Shown in pieces: positions 35,592 to 44,385 of a stretch of 64,000 nt of DNA. The DNA is taken from NCBI GenBank assembly GCA_041665785.1, contig JBAYIE010000005.1, positions 49,809 through 113,808 on the forward strand. The letters are read 5' to 3'. The DNA is from JBAYIE01 sp041665785 (GTDB lineage: Bacteria > Bacteroidota > Bacteroidia > UKL13-3). The notes beneath the pieces are model-generated. The model made no database searches. It was not told where the DNA came from and saw only the letters and a list, made by a program, of their open reading frames with translations. Made by a program: the position numbers and the translations under genes. Within the stretch, counting starts at the first letter, position 1, and each line of letters begins with the position of its first letter.

Positions 35592-36992
35592 ATGAACGAA
35601 GCAACTTTATTTTTGATGAAACCGGAACTGAGCCTGATGCTCTTCCTGTTTATATTGCTGATTGGAAAAGTAGGCGATTGGTTTAAAACCAACGAAAGCG
35701 TGATGAACCTGGTGCACGGATTGTTGGTGGTGCAATTGGGAATTTGCCTTATACCCGGCACCGGTGAAGCCTTTAGCGGCATGTACCGCACCCATACCCT
35801 GATCGGTTTTGAAAAACTGATTTTAACCGCCGGCACCTTGCTCATCTCTCTGCAAAGCTGGCATTGGGCGCGCAACCACAAGCATTTGCCCGAGTTTTAT
35901 ATTTTATTGTTTACCACTTTGCTCGGATTTTATTTCATGTTATCGTCGGGCAATTTCCTGATGTTTTATCTTGCGCTCGAACTGGCTTCTATTCCATTGG
36001 CGGCCTTGGTAAATTTTGATCTCGACAAAGCCAAATCATCCGAGGCGGCGGTGAAAATGATTTTGATTTCGGCCTTTGCTTCCAGCATGATGCTGTTTGG
36101 AATTTCGTTTGTGTATGGCACAACGGGATCTTTGCAATTCGATCAATTGCCTCAGCTCATCAACGGCGGTCAACTGCAAATGATGGCCCTGATTTTTATT
36201 TTCAGCGGGTTTGCGTTTAAACTTTCAGCCGTTCCTTTTCACCTGTGGACAGCCGATGTGTATGAAGGAGCACCGGTTGCCGTTACAGCCTATTTATCGG
36301 TGATCTCCAAAGCAGCCACGGTATTTGTGTTCATTTCCATATTGAGTCCTTTGTTTCAGTTTTTCCCGGCCTTGTGGAATCATTTGCTCGAATGGGTAAT
36401 TGTATTGACCATTTGTGTTGGAAATTTATTTGCCCTGCGTCAAACCAATATCAAACGCTTTCTGGCCTTCTCTTCCATTGCACAGGTTGGTTTTATTTTG
36501 TTAGCTTTTGTTGCAGGCAATGCCGATGGTTCGGCATCCGGCATTTTCTTTTTGGTAGTTTATTTATTCTCTAACCTGGGAGCATTCGGGGTGGTGAGCA
36601 TTGTATCGGCACAAACCGGACACGAGGATCTGGTGCATTACAAGGGCTTTTACCGCCACCACAAAACACTAGGATGGGTGATGGCCTTGTCATTGTTCTC
36701 CCTGGCCGGAGTGCCGCCCACAGCAGGATTTTTCGGTAAGATGTTTCTGGTAGCATCGGGAGCCGCAGCCGGAAATTATTTCCTGTTGCTGATAGCCGCG
36801 CTCAATATGGTGGTATCGTTGTATTACTATTTACGCATAGTGAAATTTATGTTTGTAGACGAACAGGAGCACCACATGATTTTGCAACCCGCGCATTATA
36901 CCGTGATGCTGGCCCTGTTTATTTGCATGGCCGGTGTCTTGCTTACCGGAGTAGTTCCGGGGCTGTATGCCTATATTCAATCGCTTTTATAA
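35592..36992 (+). CDS. nuoN: Complex I subunit N
   Basis: A 466-residue antiporter-like subunit (ND2 homologue) and the last known complex I gene of the operon. Signatures: YLALELASIPLAALVNFDLD, KLSAVPFHLWTADVYEGAPV and AYLSVISKAATVFVFISIL, FSLAGVPPTAGFFGKMFLVA. Complete length. The following ORF starts 9 bp downstream, probably in the same transcript. Confidence 0.95.
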   Translation: MNEATLFLMKPELSLMLFLFILLIGKVGDWFKTNESVMNLVHGLLVVQLGICLIPGTGEAFSGMYRTHTLIGFEKLILTAGTLLISLQSWHWARNHKHLPEFYILLFTTLLGFYFMLSSGNFLMFYLALELASIPLAALVNFDLDKAKSSEAAVKMILISAFASSMMLFGISFVYGTTGSLQFDQLPQLINGGQLQMMALIFIFSGFAFKLSAVPFHLWTADVYEGAPVAVTAYLSVISKAATVFVFISILSPLFQFFPALWNHLLEWVIVLTICVGNLFALRQTNIKRFLAFSSIAQVGFILLAFVAGNADGSASGIFFLVVYLFSNLGAFGVVSIVSAQTGHEDLVHYKGFYRHHKTLGWVMALSLFSLAGVPPTAGFFGKMFLVASGAAAGNYFLLLIAALNMVVSLYYYLRIVKFMFVDEQEHHMILQPAHYTVMLALFICMAGVLLTGVVPGLYAYIQSLL

Positions 36993-37001
36993 ACCCGACC
37001 G

Positions 37002-37364
37002 ATGGCATTAAATCCAACCCATAGTTTTGAAGATCTCGGCGATATTAAATGCGCCATCGTAGAAAAGCAATGCTCGCCCGAGCGCGTGGCCTTTTTAAAA
37101 GATTTGCTGGAGCACAATAAGTATACGGTTGTGGTAGCACCTAGTCCCCCAGCCAAAGGCGCAGCTCCCTTAGCCGAAGGCGAAACCCCGCCACCCCCCA
37201 CGCATTTCACCGTAGGCGTAACCGACGTAACCTTCAGCCCCATCAATGCCGTGTACAACCGCGAATTGCGCACCCGCAGCGGAAAAATTGTAACCAAAGA
37301 ATACTGGAAACAACGCGAAGCCGAACCACAGAAAGATGAGTGGTATTGGAGTACGAGGGGGTAA
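37002..37364 (+). CDS. Conserved hypothetical protein at the end of the nuo operon
   Basis: A 120-residue protein 9 bp after nuoN. Two well-formed segments, MALNPTHSFEDLGDIKCAIV...RVAFLKDLLEHN and FTVGVTDVTFSPINAVYNRE, are joined by a low-complexity linker (SPPAKGAAPLAEGETPPPP). I recall similar proteins in this phylum with a Pro/Ala-rich linker of variable length, but no function. The DNA of the linker is a GC-rich imperfect repeat (GCGCAGCTCCCTTAGCCGAA), a place where slippage could change length. Whether it belongs to complex I is unknown. Confidence 0.7.
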   Translation: MALNPTHSFEDLGDIKCAIVEKQCSPERVAFLKDLLEHNKYTVVVAPSPPAKGAAPLAEGETPPPPTHFTVGVTDVTFSPINAVYNRELRTRSGKIVTKEYWKQREAEPQKDEWYWSTRG

Positions 37365-37537
37365 TTGAGGAAGAAGAAGGAAGCTTACGATAGATTTTAT
37401 ATTTACTTGTTGATAGGCGCGTATTGTTCGCATGTAAATCTATTTGCCTGAATATTGGAGTATATTGGTTGTCAAACGGAATATGGGATTTACGAAATAT
37501 TTGAAGGGATAAAATAACTTTATATGTAATTTTAGGG

Positions 37538-38893
37538 ATGACTAATGAAAAGGAAAAAATATCAAGGGACGAAGCATTAGGCTTAATATCCAAATCAACA
37601 ATATATGGTAATCTTGGTCTTTTTATTGGCGCAGGAATGTCAATGGCAATACTAAATGATGAGTGGACTGAAGTTGCACTATCCTGGAAACAATTAATAT
37701 ATAAATGTGCTGAAGAGTTTGACATCAATCTTAAAGAGGATATAAAGACAGAAGGGTTATCTTATCCTGAAATTGCTTCAGAAATAGCAAAACTTATCTC
37801 AGCTAATGAGTCAATAGAATACAAAATTGCTGTTAAAAAATTAAAAGAAAAAATTGCAAGTCTGACAAGTTGGTATCCAGAAAAAGCACAACGAGAAATT
37901 TATGGCAAGATTCTAAAGGACATTGATCCAGATTGGATAATCACAACAAACTATGATTTAATAATAGAATGTTTACTAACAGGGAAATGTCTTTCATTAG
38001 GCCCAAATGATCAGCTTATTGCGCCTCAAAATTTAATTCCAATTTATCATTTGCATGGTATTAGAACGAATCCAAGTTCAATAATAATATCTCAAGAAGA
38101 TTATATTAGTCTTTTCCGGCCAAATCAATATAGACAGCAAAAATTATCACTATCCATCAAAGAATCAACTACACTAATTATAGGTTATGGACTTGGAGAT
38201 GTAAATGTATTAACAGCTGTTGATTGGACAAAAAATGTTTACAATAATCAGAGGATAAATTATCCTCATGAGATAATCCAACTGTTGTATACTGAAATAC
38301 CTAAGTCAGAACCATACCGAGACAGGAATGATATTTTAATTATTGAGTTTAAAGAGCTGAAAACTATACTTTCAGAGATTTCTGAATTAGTAAAAATTGA
38401 TAAACTGATTGATATTGAGAATGAAAAAAAGCTTCATAATCTTAATATTATTTTTCAAAACCCAGAAGAAGATAATGTTACTAACTTCATAGATGATGCT
38501 GATTTTAGAAATGCTGTAATTGATGCAATTTCACAAAACGATATCAAGCTTATTTCAGGGTTTTTAGAACTATTTTCAAAAGCAATTGACGAAACATGGG
38601 AAAGAGCCAAGCCAAAAGGCGCATTTTGGGCATACAACGAAAATTTAATTATACTACTAGATATTTTAGAAAACATTGAACTTAACAAATTGCCGCCAGC
38701 ACTTCTTGAGTCGATTGCTTATAACTTAGATCGTGTCGCTTATTATGTTGGATCTTCTTTAGGTGAAAGTAGAGGTGCATACAAGACATGGAATTCACGG
38801 AAGGAGAAGATTCCGGTAGAGACTAAAATTGAACTTGAGAATATTGCAAGAGCAAGAAATTATTATCGTATTAAAACATTATTTAAAAAATGA
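37538..38893 (+). CDS. SIR2-domain protein, probable NAD-degrading defence effector
   Basis: A 451-residue protein with a SIR2 fold at residues 25-225. NAD-binding and catalytic motifs are intact: LFIGAGMS (GAGMS at 31-35), WIITTNYD (136-140), YHLHG with the catalytic-type His171 or His173, and LIIGYGLGD (216-221). Residues 240-451 are helical and unassigned. SIR2 proteins of this type are known in several anti-phage systems (for example Thoeris, DSR and SIR2-Argonaute), where they deplete NAD on infection. No deacetylase-type zinc site is visible. The gene is AT-rich, unlike the nuo operon beside it, suggesting transfer. The sensing role of the C-terminal half is inference. Confidence 0.85.
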   Translation: MTNEKEKISRDEALGLISKSTIYGNLGLFIGAGMSMAILNDEWTEVALSWKQLIYKCAEEFDINLKEDIKTEGLSYPEIASEIAKLISANESIEYKIAVKKLKEKIASLTSWYPEKAQREIYGKILKDIDPDWIITTNYDLIIECLLTGKCLSLGPNDQLIAPQNLIPIYHLHGIRTNPSSIIISQEDYISLFRPNQYRQQKLSLSIKESTTLIIGYGLGDVNVLTAVDWTKNVYNNQRINYPHEIIQLLYTEIPKSEPYRDRNDILIIEFKELKTILSEISELVKIDKLIDIENEKKLHNLNIIFQNPEEDNVTNFIDDADFRNAVIDAISQNDIKLISGFLELFSKAIDETWERAKPKGAFWAYNENLIILLDILENIELNKLPPALLESIAYNLDRVAYYVGSSLGESRGAYKTWNSRKEKIPVETKIELENIARARNYYRIKTLFKK

Positions 38894-39082
38894 AAGCTAT
38901 TCATAGTAGCTCTTATCCAAAATTCGAGGTTACGTTTTCCAATAACAGTTTTGAGGGCAATAAAGCAATCGTTTTTCAAATCAAGTATTGTAGTAAAAGT
39001 CCCACCCTTCGGGTAGCGGCAAATCGTTATGCGGAATTTGATTCACCGATTTAAATATATAGCTTGTTCAAACATTTAAGAA

Positions 39083-40348
39083 ATGAAAGCATTTCAAAAT
39101 TTTAATCACGACATAAATAAACTCCTTGCATTTTACAAGGCCACGATTTATTCTTATGATCAAACCGAACAAACGCTAGTTTATCAAAAGAAAAGCAAAA
39201 TTCCTTTTGACGATCCTACGGAAGGAGCATTACTCATAAAGCAACCACATTTCTTTAAGTATAAAAGAAGTGGAAAAATTGAGATTAGAAAAACTTTAAG
39301 TGAGATTGTTTTTGTCAGAGTTGTTTCAGCGCTTGAGGTATTCCTTATTGACCTTGTACGCGATGCGTTCTTAGAAAGTAAAGAGCCATTTAAAAAACAT
39401 GATAACATACAGCAAATCTCTCAAGCTGAACTATTATCTTATAAGTCTACGACAGAGATATCTTCTAAAATAATTAATAGGGAATGTAGGAAGTTATCAA
39501 GCGGTGGTTTCTTAGATATCATTAAATATTACAAAAGGTATTTTGACATTGATCTTGCAAATTTTGCACCTGGACGAAGTAAAATGGAAGAGTATCATGA
39601 CAGGAGACATTTATTAGTTCACAGATTAGGTAAAACTGACCAACAGTACAGAGAAAAATATAATACGGTTAAGCAAGGTATTTCGATTGATGTAGAGTAT
39701 TTGTCAGAATGCTTAGATGATTTTAAATGCTTTTCAGAAATGGTAAATAATCAAATGAAATACCAACTGCAAAATGAGTACAATCCCAAAGTTAAAAAAG
39801 TAAAGTCATTTGATCGGAAAGTATTAATTCAAGTCGAATTATTGAGAGATATTAAACTAGATTCCATCGAGCCTAACTTTGAATTTTGGGCAAATGATGA
39901 ATTCTCTAATTTCAATGATATACTTGATACCAAAAGGGAAATTGGGGAAAATATTATTGAGTTCGTGGTATCTGGAACATTTAGACAAATTAAGAGTTAC
40001 TTAAAAATATTAAGGCGAAGTGAGAGAAAAAAATTAATCAAACTACACGAGAAGGATATTACAAAGGTAGAGCCAAAAGAAAAGAACGAGAATCTCGAGA
40101 CCAGAGTTTATGCCACAAGGATTTTAGATGAAGGAGTATTAAATCAAATACAAAAAAGATTGCCTATACAACCATGGACGAAAGGTGTTCATAAAATTGT
40201 GGCGTCTGAAATAAATGTACCAAACAAACTTGTTTCCATTGCGATACAAGTGTTAATTGCTAAAGGCGTCTTCAAGAATCAAATCGATGGCGTAATAATT
40301 GAAAAGGAGGAATTGAATGAAGATAATAATGCTTCTAAAGGTTACTAA
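39083..40348 (+). CDS. HEPN-domain protein (predicted RNase) with C-terminal helical domain
   Basis: A 421-residue protein. A HEPN-type active site is seen in YHDRRHLLVHRLGKTD, with Arg175 and His180 spaced R-x4-H, followed by YREKYN. This R-x4-6-H motif is the metal-independent RNase site of HEPN toxins. Residues about 75-100 (EIVFVRVVSALEVFLIDLVR) form the long first HEPN helix. The C-terminal part (about 240-405) is an unassigned mixed domain with a winged-helix-like end (WTKGVHKIVASEINVPNKLV). It lies 189 bp after the SIR2 gene, in the same AT-rich island and orientation; whether they act together is unproven. Confidence 0.72.
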   Translation: MKAFQNFNHDINKLLAFYKATIYSYDQTEQTLVYQKKSKIPFDDPTEGALLIKQPHFFKYKRSGKIEIRKTLSEIVFVRVVSALEVFLIDLVRDAFLESKEPFKKHDNIQQISQAELLSYKSTTEISSKIINRECRKLSSGGFLDIIKYYKRYFDIDLANFAPGRSKMEEYHDRRHLLVHRLGKTDQQYREKYNTVKQGISIDVEYLSECLDDFKCFSEMVNNQMKYQLQNEYNPKVKKVKSFDRKVLIQVELLRDIKLDSIEPNFEFWANDEFSNFNDILDTKREIGENIIEFVVSGTFRQIKSYLKILRRSERKKLIKLHEKDITKVEPKEKNENLETRVYATRILDEGVLNQIQKRLPIQPWTKGVHKIVASEINVPNKLVSIAIQVLIAKGVFKNQIDGVIIEKEELNEDNNASKGY

Positions 40349-40537
40349 TTTATCTGTTTCGTAAAAATAATCAGCGCATAGCACAGTCTCGATCAGGGCA
40401 TATTTCCACGTAAGTTTGAATATGGTTTATTTGAGAATAAACATGTTTCGCAGGAATATTAAAGTATTTATCCCTGCCCGCATTAAGCCTGGGAAGATTA
40501 TTGGCAATTTATTGGCAATCAAAAGTCGAACAGTTAA

Positions 40538-41041
40538 ATGAAATACAAGAAACATTTATATATTTCGCTCGTAATTAGTGGTTTATTGTTTCTTCCAAAA
40601 TTCCACAGACCTCCACTTGAATTCCAATCTCAAGTACTTCGTATATCAATTGAAGTTTTGTTTTTCTTGTCAATCGCAGCAGCTGCGATCTTTAAGATTA
40701 AAAATAATCAAGCTAAATCAAAGCTTTTGGCTATTGTATTTGGTAGCTTAATTCTCATTTTCATTGTTGGTTTTGGTCTTTTCTTTACTTTCTTGAATAA
40801 GGGTAATACATATCAAGACAAAGAGATTTACATTAATGAAACAACAGGCGAAAAGTTAGTCTATCAATATTATGGACATGGTGGATTGGGAGGTTCTACC
40901 AGGATCATCAGACAGGATCGACTTACTGACAATATAAATTTAATTGAAGCTTGTAACTTGAAGAGAGGTATATGGAAAGTACTTGACGAAAACGAGAATT
41001 ACTTGCGAACGGACACTGTTATGGATATTTCCATTCCTTAA
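40538..41041 (+). CDS. Membrane protein of unknown function
   Basis: A 167-residue protein with three hydrophobic segments in the first 92 residues (LYISLVISGLLFLPKF, ISIEVLFFLSIAAAAIF, LLAIVFGSLILIFIVGFGLF) and a soluble C-terminal part beginning after residue 95 (KEIYINETTGEKLVYQYYGH). The soluble end might face the periplasm. I recognise no family. AT-rich, and lies within the island. Confidence 0.55.
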   Translation: MKYKKHLYISLVISGLLFLPKFHRPPLEFQSQVLRISIEVLFFLSIAAAAIFKIKNNQAKSKLLAIVFGSLILIFIVGFGLFFTFLNKGNTYQDKEIYINETTGEKLVYQYYGHGGLGGSTRIIRQDRLTDNINLIEACNLKRGIWKVLDENENYLRTDTVMDISIP

Positions 41042-41128
41042 GATTTAATATCCACAGGGCATGCTTGAATTTGTTTTTTCATGCTTGAAGTTTATAGGAA
41101 TGCAAAAGCAATCAACTAAATTGCATTT

Positions 41129-41824
41129 ATGATAATCATTTTTCGTTCATGGTTTAAATTACTTGCGAATTCTTCTTGTGCATTATTGTTGGGGCTAGTA
41201 CCTGTTGAACCACTTGCACAAAGTCTTTTGGAATTTAAGGAAATCAGATTTGGAGAAAGGAATATTAATATAGAATTACCTACAGGATATTCTTATTTTG
41301 AGAAATCTATATATAGCAATGTTAAGATGGGAGACTTTACATTGAATTCCCTTAATGGACTTCATGATATTGAGGTATTGGTTCCTCATGCGAAGGGGCC
41401 AACGATACATATTATCGGCTTTGATGAATTTAAAGATCTTGAATTAATGTTGGAAGATTTTTCAGAATATAAGAGCTATGTTAAAACACAAATAACGAAA
41501 CCTGCTTTCGATTCTCTCTCGGATAGTTTACTTGAGGACAAATTATTTATTTCTGCATTAGGTGGGCATGTGAAGATAGAAAACAGCATATTAAAAATCA
41601 TCCATGATACTTCCAATAGAATTGTCAGTGCATTGCTGTTAAAGGTAAATGTTAAGGAAGATAGTTCAGTGGGAATGGGGTTGGTAATATCAAACTACAT
41701 TTACATCAAACAAACCATAATTATTATTAGGTTTCTTTACAATCGAGTCCCCTCGAATATTACAGAGGCTGTTAGTTTTCAAGATGCCATAGTTAGACGA
41801 TTTATTAATATAAATTTGAAATAA
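41129..41824 (+). CDS. Exported protein of unknown function
   Basis: A 231-residue protein with a likely signal sequence (LANSSCALLLGLVPVEPLAQ, cleavage near residue 31). The rest is a mixed alpha/beta protein without recognised motifs; segments such as GYSYFEKSIYSNVKMGDFTL and GMGLVISNYIYIKQTIIIIR suggest strands. No cofactor or catalytic signature. It sits between two small membrane protein genes in the AT-rich island. Confidence 0.5.
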   Translation: MIIIFRSWFKLLANSSCALLLGLVPVEPLAQSLLEFKEIRFGERNINIELPTGYSYFEKSIYSNVKMGDFTLNSLNGLHDIEVLVPHAKGPTIHIIGFDEFKDLELMLEDFSEYKSYVKTQITKPAFDSLSDSLLEDKLFISALGGHVKIENSILKIIHDTSNRIVSALLLKVNVKEDSSVGMGLVISNYIYIKQTIIIIRFLYNRVPSNITEAVSFQDAIVRRFININLK

Positions 41825-41901
41825 AGGTGATTCTAGATCTTGAATGATATTATGTAATTCAGCAAAATTTAAGTTTATTTAAATACGCAAACTGTTAAGA
41901 T

Positions 41902-42189
41902 ATGAAATTCAATAACTCACACATAGGTTCACTTATTGTGGCTGCATTTTTTCTTTTTACTTTGTATTCAATATATATAGATTCTGGAACAAAAATATAC
42001 CTTGTTAACGCAGCATTTCAAGCGGGTATTTATTTGTCAGCTTGCTATTTCATAGGGACTCACCTACCTGTAAAATATGGTTCAAAGGTCTATGTGGGAA
42101 TTGCTATTGGGATAATGGTCATGTTGTTAATCATGTTTATTGGAACATTTATCTGGATGGAGGTGATTCATTATTTGAACACGAATTAA
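41902..42189 (+). CDS. Small membrane protein of unknown function
   Basis: A 95-residue protein made of three predicted helices: IGSLIVAAFFLFTLYSIYI, LVNAAFQAGIYLSACYFIG and VYVGIAIGIMVMLLIMFIG. No motif identifies it. It could be a membrane partner of the nearby exported proteins or an independent cargo gene of the island. Confidence 0.5.
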   Translation: MKFNNSHIGSLIVAAFFLFTLYSIYIDSGTKIYLVNAAFQAGIYLSACYFIGTHLPVKYGSKVYVGIAIGIMVMLLIMFIGTFIWMEVIHYLNTN

Positions 42190-42308
42190 TTGCATATGAC
42201 TATTCAATAATTGAGATCGAAGAGAATAAATCTAAAAGTCAGATTTCAGATTTTGTAATTACTTGTCACTAATAATAAACTAGTCAGCACAAACAGTAGC
42301 ACATTCGA

Positions 42309-42722
42309 ATGAAAAAAATAGACATCGCATTAATTCAACTTCGGACGTCAATCCAACTCTATAACAAAGATAATTTTATTGCTGCGTTAACATTGGCTGG
42401 TGCAGCGGAGGAAATCCTCGGAAAGATTTCTAAGAAAAATTCAAAGACTAATGCTGCCATAGAAGAGAAAATATTTATTGACCAAATTGCGGACATATAT
42501 AAAAAAGACCGACCATCTTATAACAAAGTTCTAAATTTAAGACATAAGTTAAAAAATGAAATAAAGCATAATGACCGTGGCGACAATGATGACATCATTC
42601 ATGACTTTAAATGTGAAGCTGAAACTTTTATTCTAGGAGCAATTAGAAATTACGAATTAATATTTCGAGAAATTCCTAATGACAGAATTATTAAATCATT
42701 TTGGGATAGAAGTAGTCTATAA
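42309..42722 (+). CDS. Small HEPN-like helical protein
   Basis: A 137-residue all-helical protein. It starts with a short helix and a signature-like segment, FIAALTLAGAAEEILGKI (23-40), which I recall in a conserved bacterial family of HEPN-like proteins. A basic helix follows, LNLRHKLKNEIKHNDRG, with Arg78 and His87; the spacing is longer than the classical R-x4-6-H, so RNase activity is doubtful. It may be a substrate-binding or regulatory HEPN, as with antitoxin-associated HEPN proteins. The second HEPN-type gene in this island. Confidence 0.5.
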   Translation: MKKIDIALIQLRTSIQLYNKDNFIAALTLAGAAEEILGKISKKNSKTNAAIEEKIFIDQIADIYKKDRPSYNKVLNLRHKLKNEIKHNDRGDNDDIIHDFKCEAETFILGAIRNYELIFREIPNDRIIKSFWDRSSL

Positions 42723-42855
42723 TGACATTGATATGTATAATTTTGTAGTTTTAATTCATTTTGTGATAAAAAATTGTCCTTATAGCTTGAGCTTTCTGTT
42801 GGCAGCATGGGAAACGGACATGTTACGAAGCCCGGCATAATCCAGACGATATAAA

Positions 42856-42940
42856 AAGTCATTTAAGGTGGTTAAAATGCGAAAAAATGACTTAAAAGCC
42901 TAAAAAAAGTCAAATAAGGTTTTTGAAATGACCTTATTTG
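42856..42940 (+). promoter_or_regulatory. Two dyads/direct repeats overlapping the AAA-DUF4143 promoter
   Basis: Dyad 1 is AAGTCATTT (42856-42864) with AAATGACTT (42885-42893). Dyad 2 is CAAATAAGG (42911-42919) with CCTTATTTG (42932-42940). The left arms are also near-direct repeats, AAGTCAWWTAAGGT at 42856 and 42907, 51 bp apart. Dyad 2 spans the space between a TTTTTG (-33-like, 42920-42925) and the -7 element, so a protein bound there would block transcription. No regulator gene is adjacent. Confidence 0.6.
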
Positions 42941-42941
42941 C

Positions 42942-42949
42942 TATATTTG
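42942..42949 (+). promoter_or_regulatory. -7 promoter element (TAnnTTTG) of the AAA-DUF4143 gene
   Basis: TATATTTG lies 8 bases before the ATG at 42958, with TTTTTG 16 bases upstream. This decides the start: the earlier in-frame ATG at 42928 would put the promoter inside the gene. The same string CTATATTTGCT precedes the AbiEi-Fic gene at 60669. Confidence 0.6.
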
Positions 42950-42957
42950 CTTCCGTT

Positions 42958-44385
42958 ATGGCATTAAATCCATTTTCAGAAGATCAAATCATTTCAAGGC
43001 TCCAGTTTGAAAATCCCTGGTGGGCAACCGGAAGTTTAGACGGTTATTACCAGTCGTTTAAGCCACGCCTGTATTTCAATTTGTTCTATCCTTTGGTAAA
43101 AAACGCAAACGTTCGCAGAGCGAGTGTCTTAATGGGTCCACGACGTGTTGGAAAGACGGTTATGCTTTATCATACCATTCAGCAATTGATTGCAGACGGT
43201 GTATCTCCTCAGAAAATTTTATATGCGTCGATCGAGACACCGATTTATAATAATATATCACTTGACGCCCTTTTTGCGATGGCCAGAAAGGCTACCGGTG
43301 ATACGGAACCGGATGGATGGTATATTTTTTTTGATGAAATCCAATATTTGAAAGATTGGGAGGTTCATTTAAAAGCATTGGTTGACGTGTATCACCACAC
43401 CAAATTTATAGCCAGTGGTTCAGCTGCAGCAGCATTAAAGCTCAAAAGCAATGAAAGTGGTGCAGGACGGTTTACTGATTTTATGCTTCCTCCTTTGACC
43501 TTCTATGAATTTATTCACCTCAAAAATCTGGGAGCATTAATTAAGGCCGATACGATTCATTGGAAGGGAAATATTGCTGAATTTTCTTCCACTACCAACA
43601 TCACTGAATTAAACAAATACTTTATAGACTATGTAAATTTCGGTGGTTATCCTGAAGTAATCTTTAATCAGGAAATACAAAGTAATCCGGCCCGGTTTAT
43701 GAGAGCCGATATTGTTGACAAAGTTTTGCTTCGGGATTTGCCGGGATTGTACGGCATTCAGGATGTTCAGGAGTTAAATTCACTCTTTACGACCATAGCC
43801 TGGAACAGCGGACAAGAATGCAGCATAGATGAACTGAGCAAAAGCAGTGGTGTAAAGAAAATTACACTGCGACAATACTTATCTTATCTGGAAGCTGCAT
43901 TTTTAGTACATATTGTAAAACGTGTCGACCAAAAAGCGGGACGTTTCCAACGCGAAAATTTCTTTAAAATATATCTTACAAATCCCAGTTTAAGAAGTGC
44001 TTTGTTTGCACCACTTACTGCCGAGTCTGACGGTATGGGCGCCATTGTTGAAACCGCTATATTCAGCCAATGGATGCAACGAACCTCGTTCATTCCCTAT
44101 TATGCCAGATGGAAAAATGGAGAAGTGGACCTGGTTAGTATCAGTAGAAAAACAAACAGACCTGATTGGGCAGTAGAAATAAAATGGAGCAACCGGTTTT
44201 TTGAAGCACCGAATGAATTGAAAAGTCTTTCTTCCTTTTGCCAGGAAAATAAACTGGCACAGGCATTGGTAACTTCCATTGATAAATCAGGAATAAAGGA
44301 ATTCAATAATATTCAGATTCAATATTTACCGGCAGCTGTGTATGCCTACAATGTTGGAAAAAACACATTAGAAAGTCAAAAATAA
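42958..44385 (+). CDS. AAA ATPase with C-terminal DUF4143 (PD-(D/E)XK-like) domain
   Basis: A 475-residue protein from the ATG at 42958. The Walker A motif GPRRVGKT is at residues 60-67 and Walker B YIFFDEIQYL includes Asp126-Glu127. A sensor-like FIASGSAAAALK and LPPLTFYEFIHLK follow. A winged-helix-like segment lies around 305-330. The C-terminal domain carries Asp391 (GEVDLVS) and Glu407-x-Lys409 (AVEIKWS), the D...ExK pattern of restriction-type nucleases. Such ATPase-DUF4143 proteins are common, mobile and poorly understood, often multiplied in genomes. Its promoter is covered by dyads. Slightly less AT-rich than the rest of the island. Confidence 0.82.
   Translation: MALNPFSEDQIISRLQFENPWWATGSLDGYYQSFKPRLYFNLFYPLVKNANVRRASVLMGPRRVGKTVMLYHTIQQLIADGVSPQKILYASIETPIYNNISLDALFAMARKATGDTEPDGWYIFFDEIQYLKDWEVHLKALVDVYHHTKFIASGSAAAALKLKSNESGAGRFTDFMLPPLTFYEFIHLKNLGALIKADTIHWKGNIAEFSSTTNITELNKYFIDYVNFGGYPEVIFNQEIQSNPARFMRADIVDKVLLRDLPGLYGIQDVQELNSLFTTIAWNSGQECSIDELSKSSGVKKITLRQYLSYLEAAFLVHIVKRVDQKAGRFQRENFFKIYLTNPSLRSALFAPLTAESDGMGAIVETAIFSQWMQRTSFIPYYARWKNGEVDLVSISRKTNRPDWAVEIKWSNRFFEAPNELKSLSSFCQENKLAQALVTSIDKSGIKEFNNIQIQYLPAAVYAYNVGKNTLESQK

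Noticed and set aside
38998..39020. Small hairpin ACCC-TTC-GGGT after the SIR2 gene.
   Set aside because: Four-base stem with no T-run; too weak to call a terminator.
42042..42272. A 76-codon frame overlapping the small membrane protein gene.
   Set aside because: Out of frame with a better supported gene and with no hydrophobic or domain pattern of its own.
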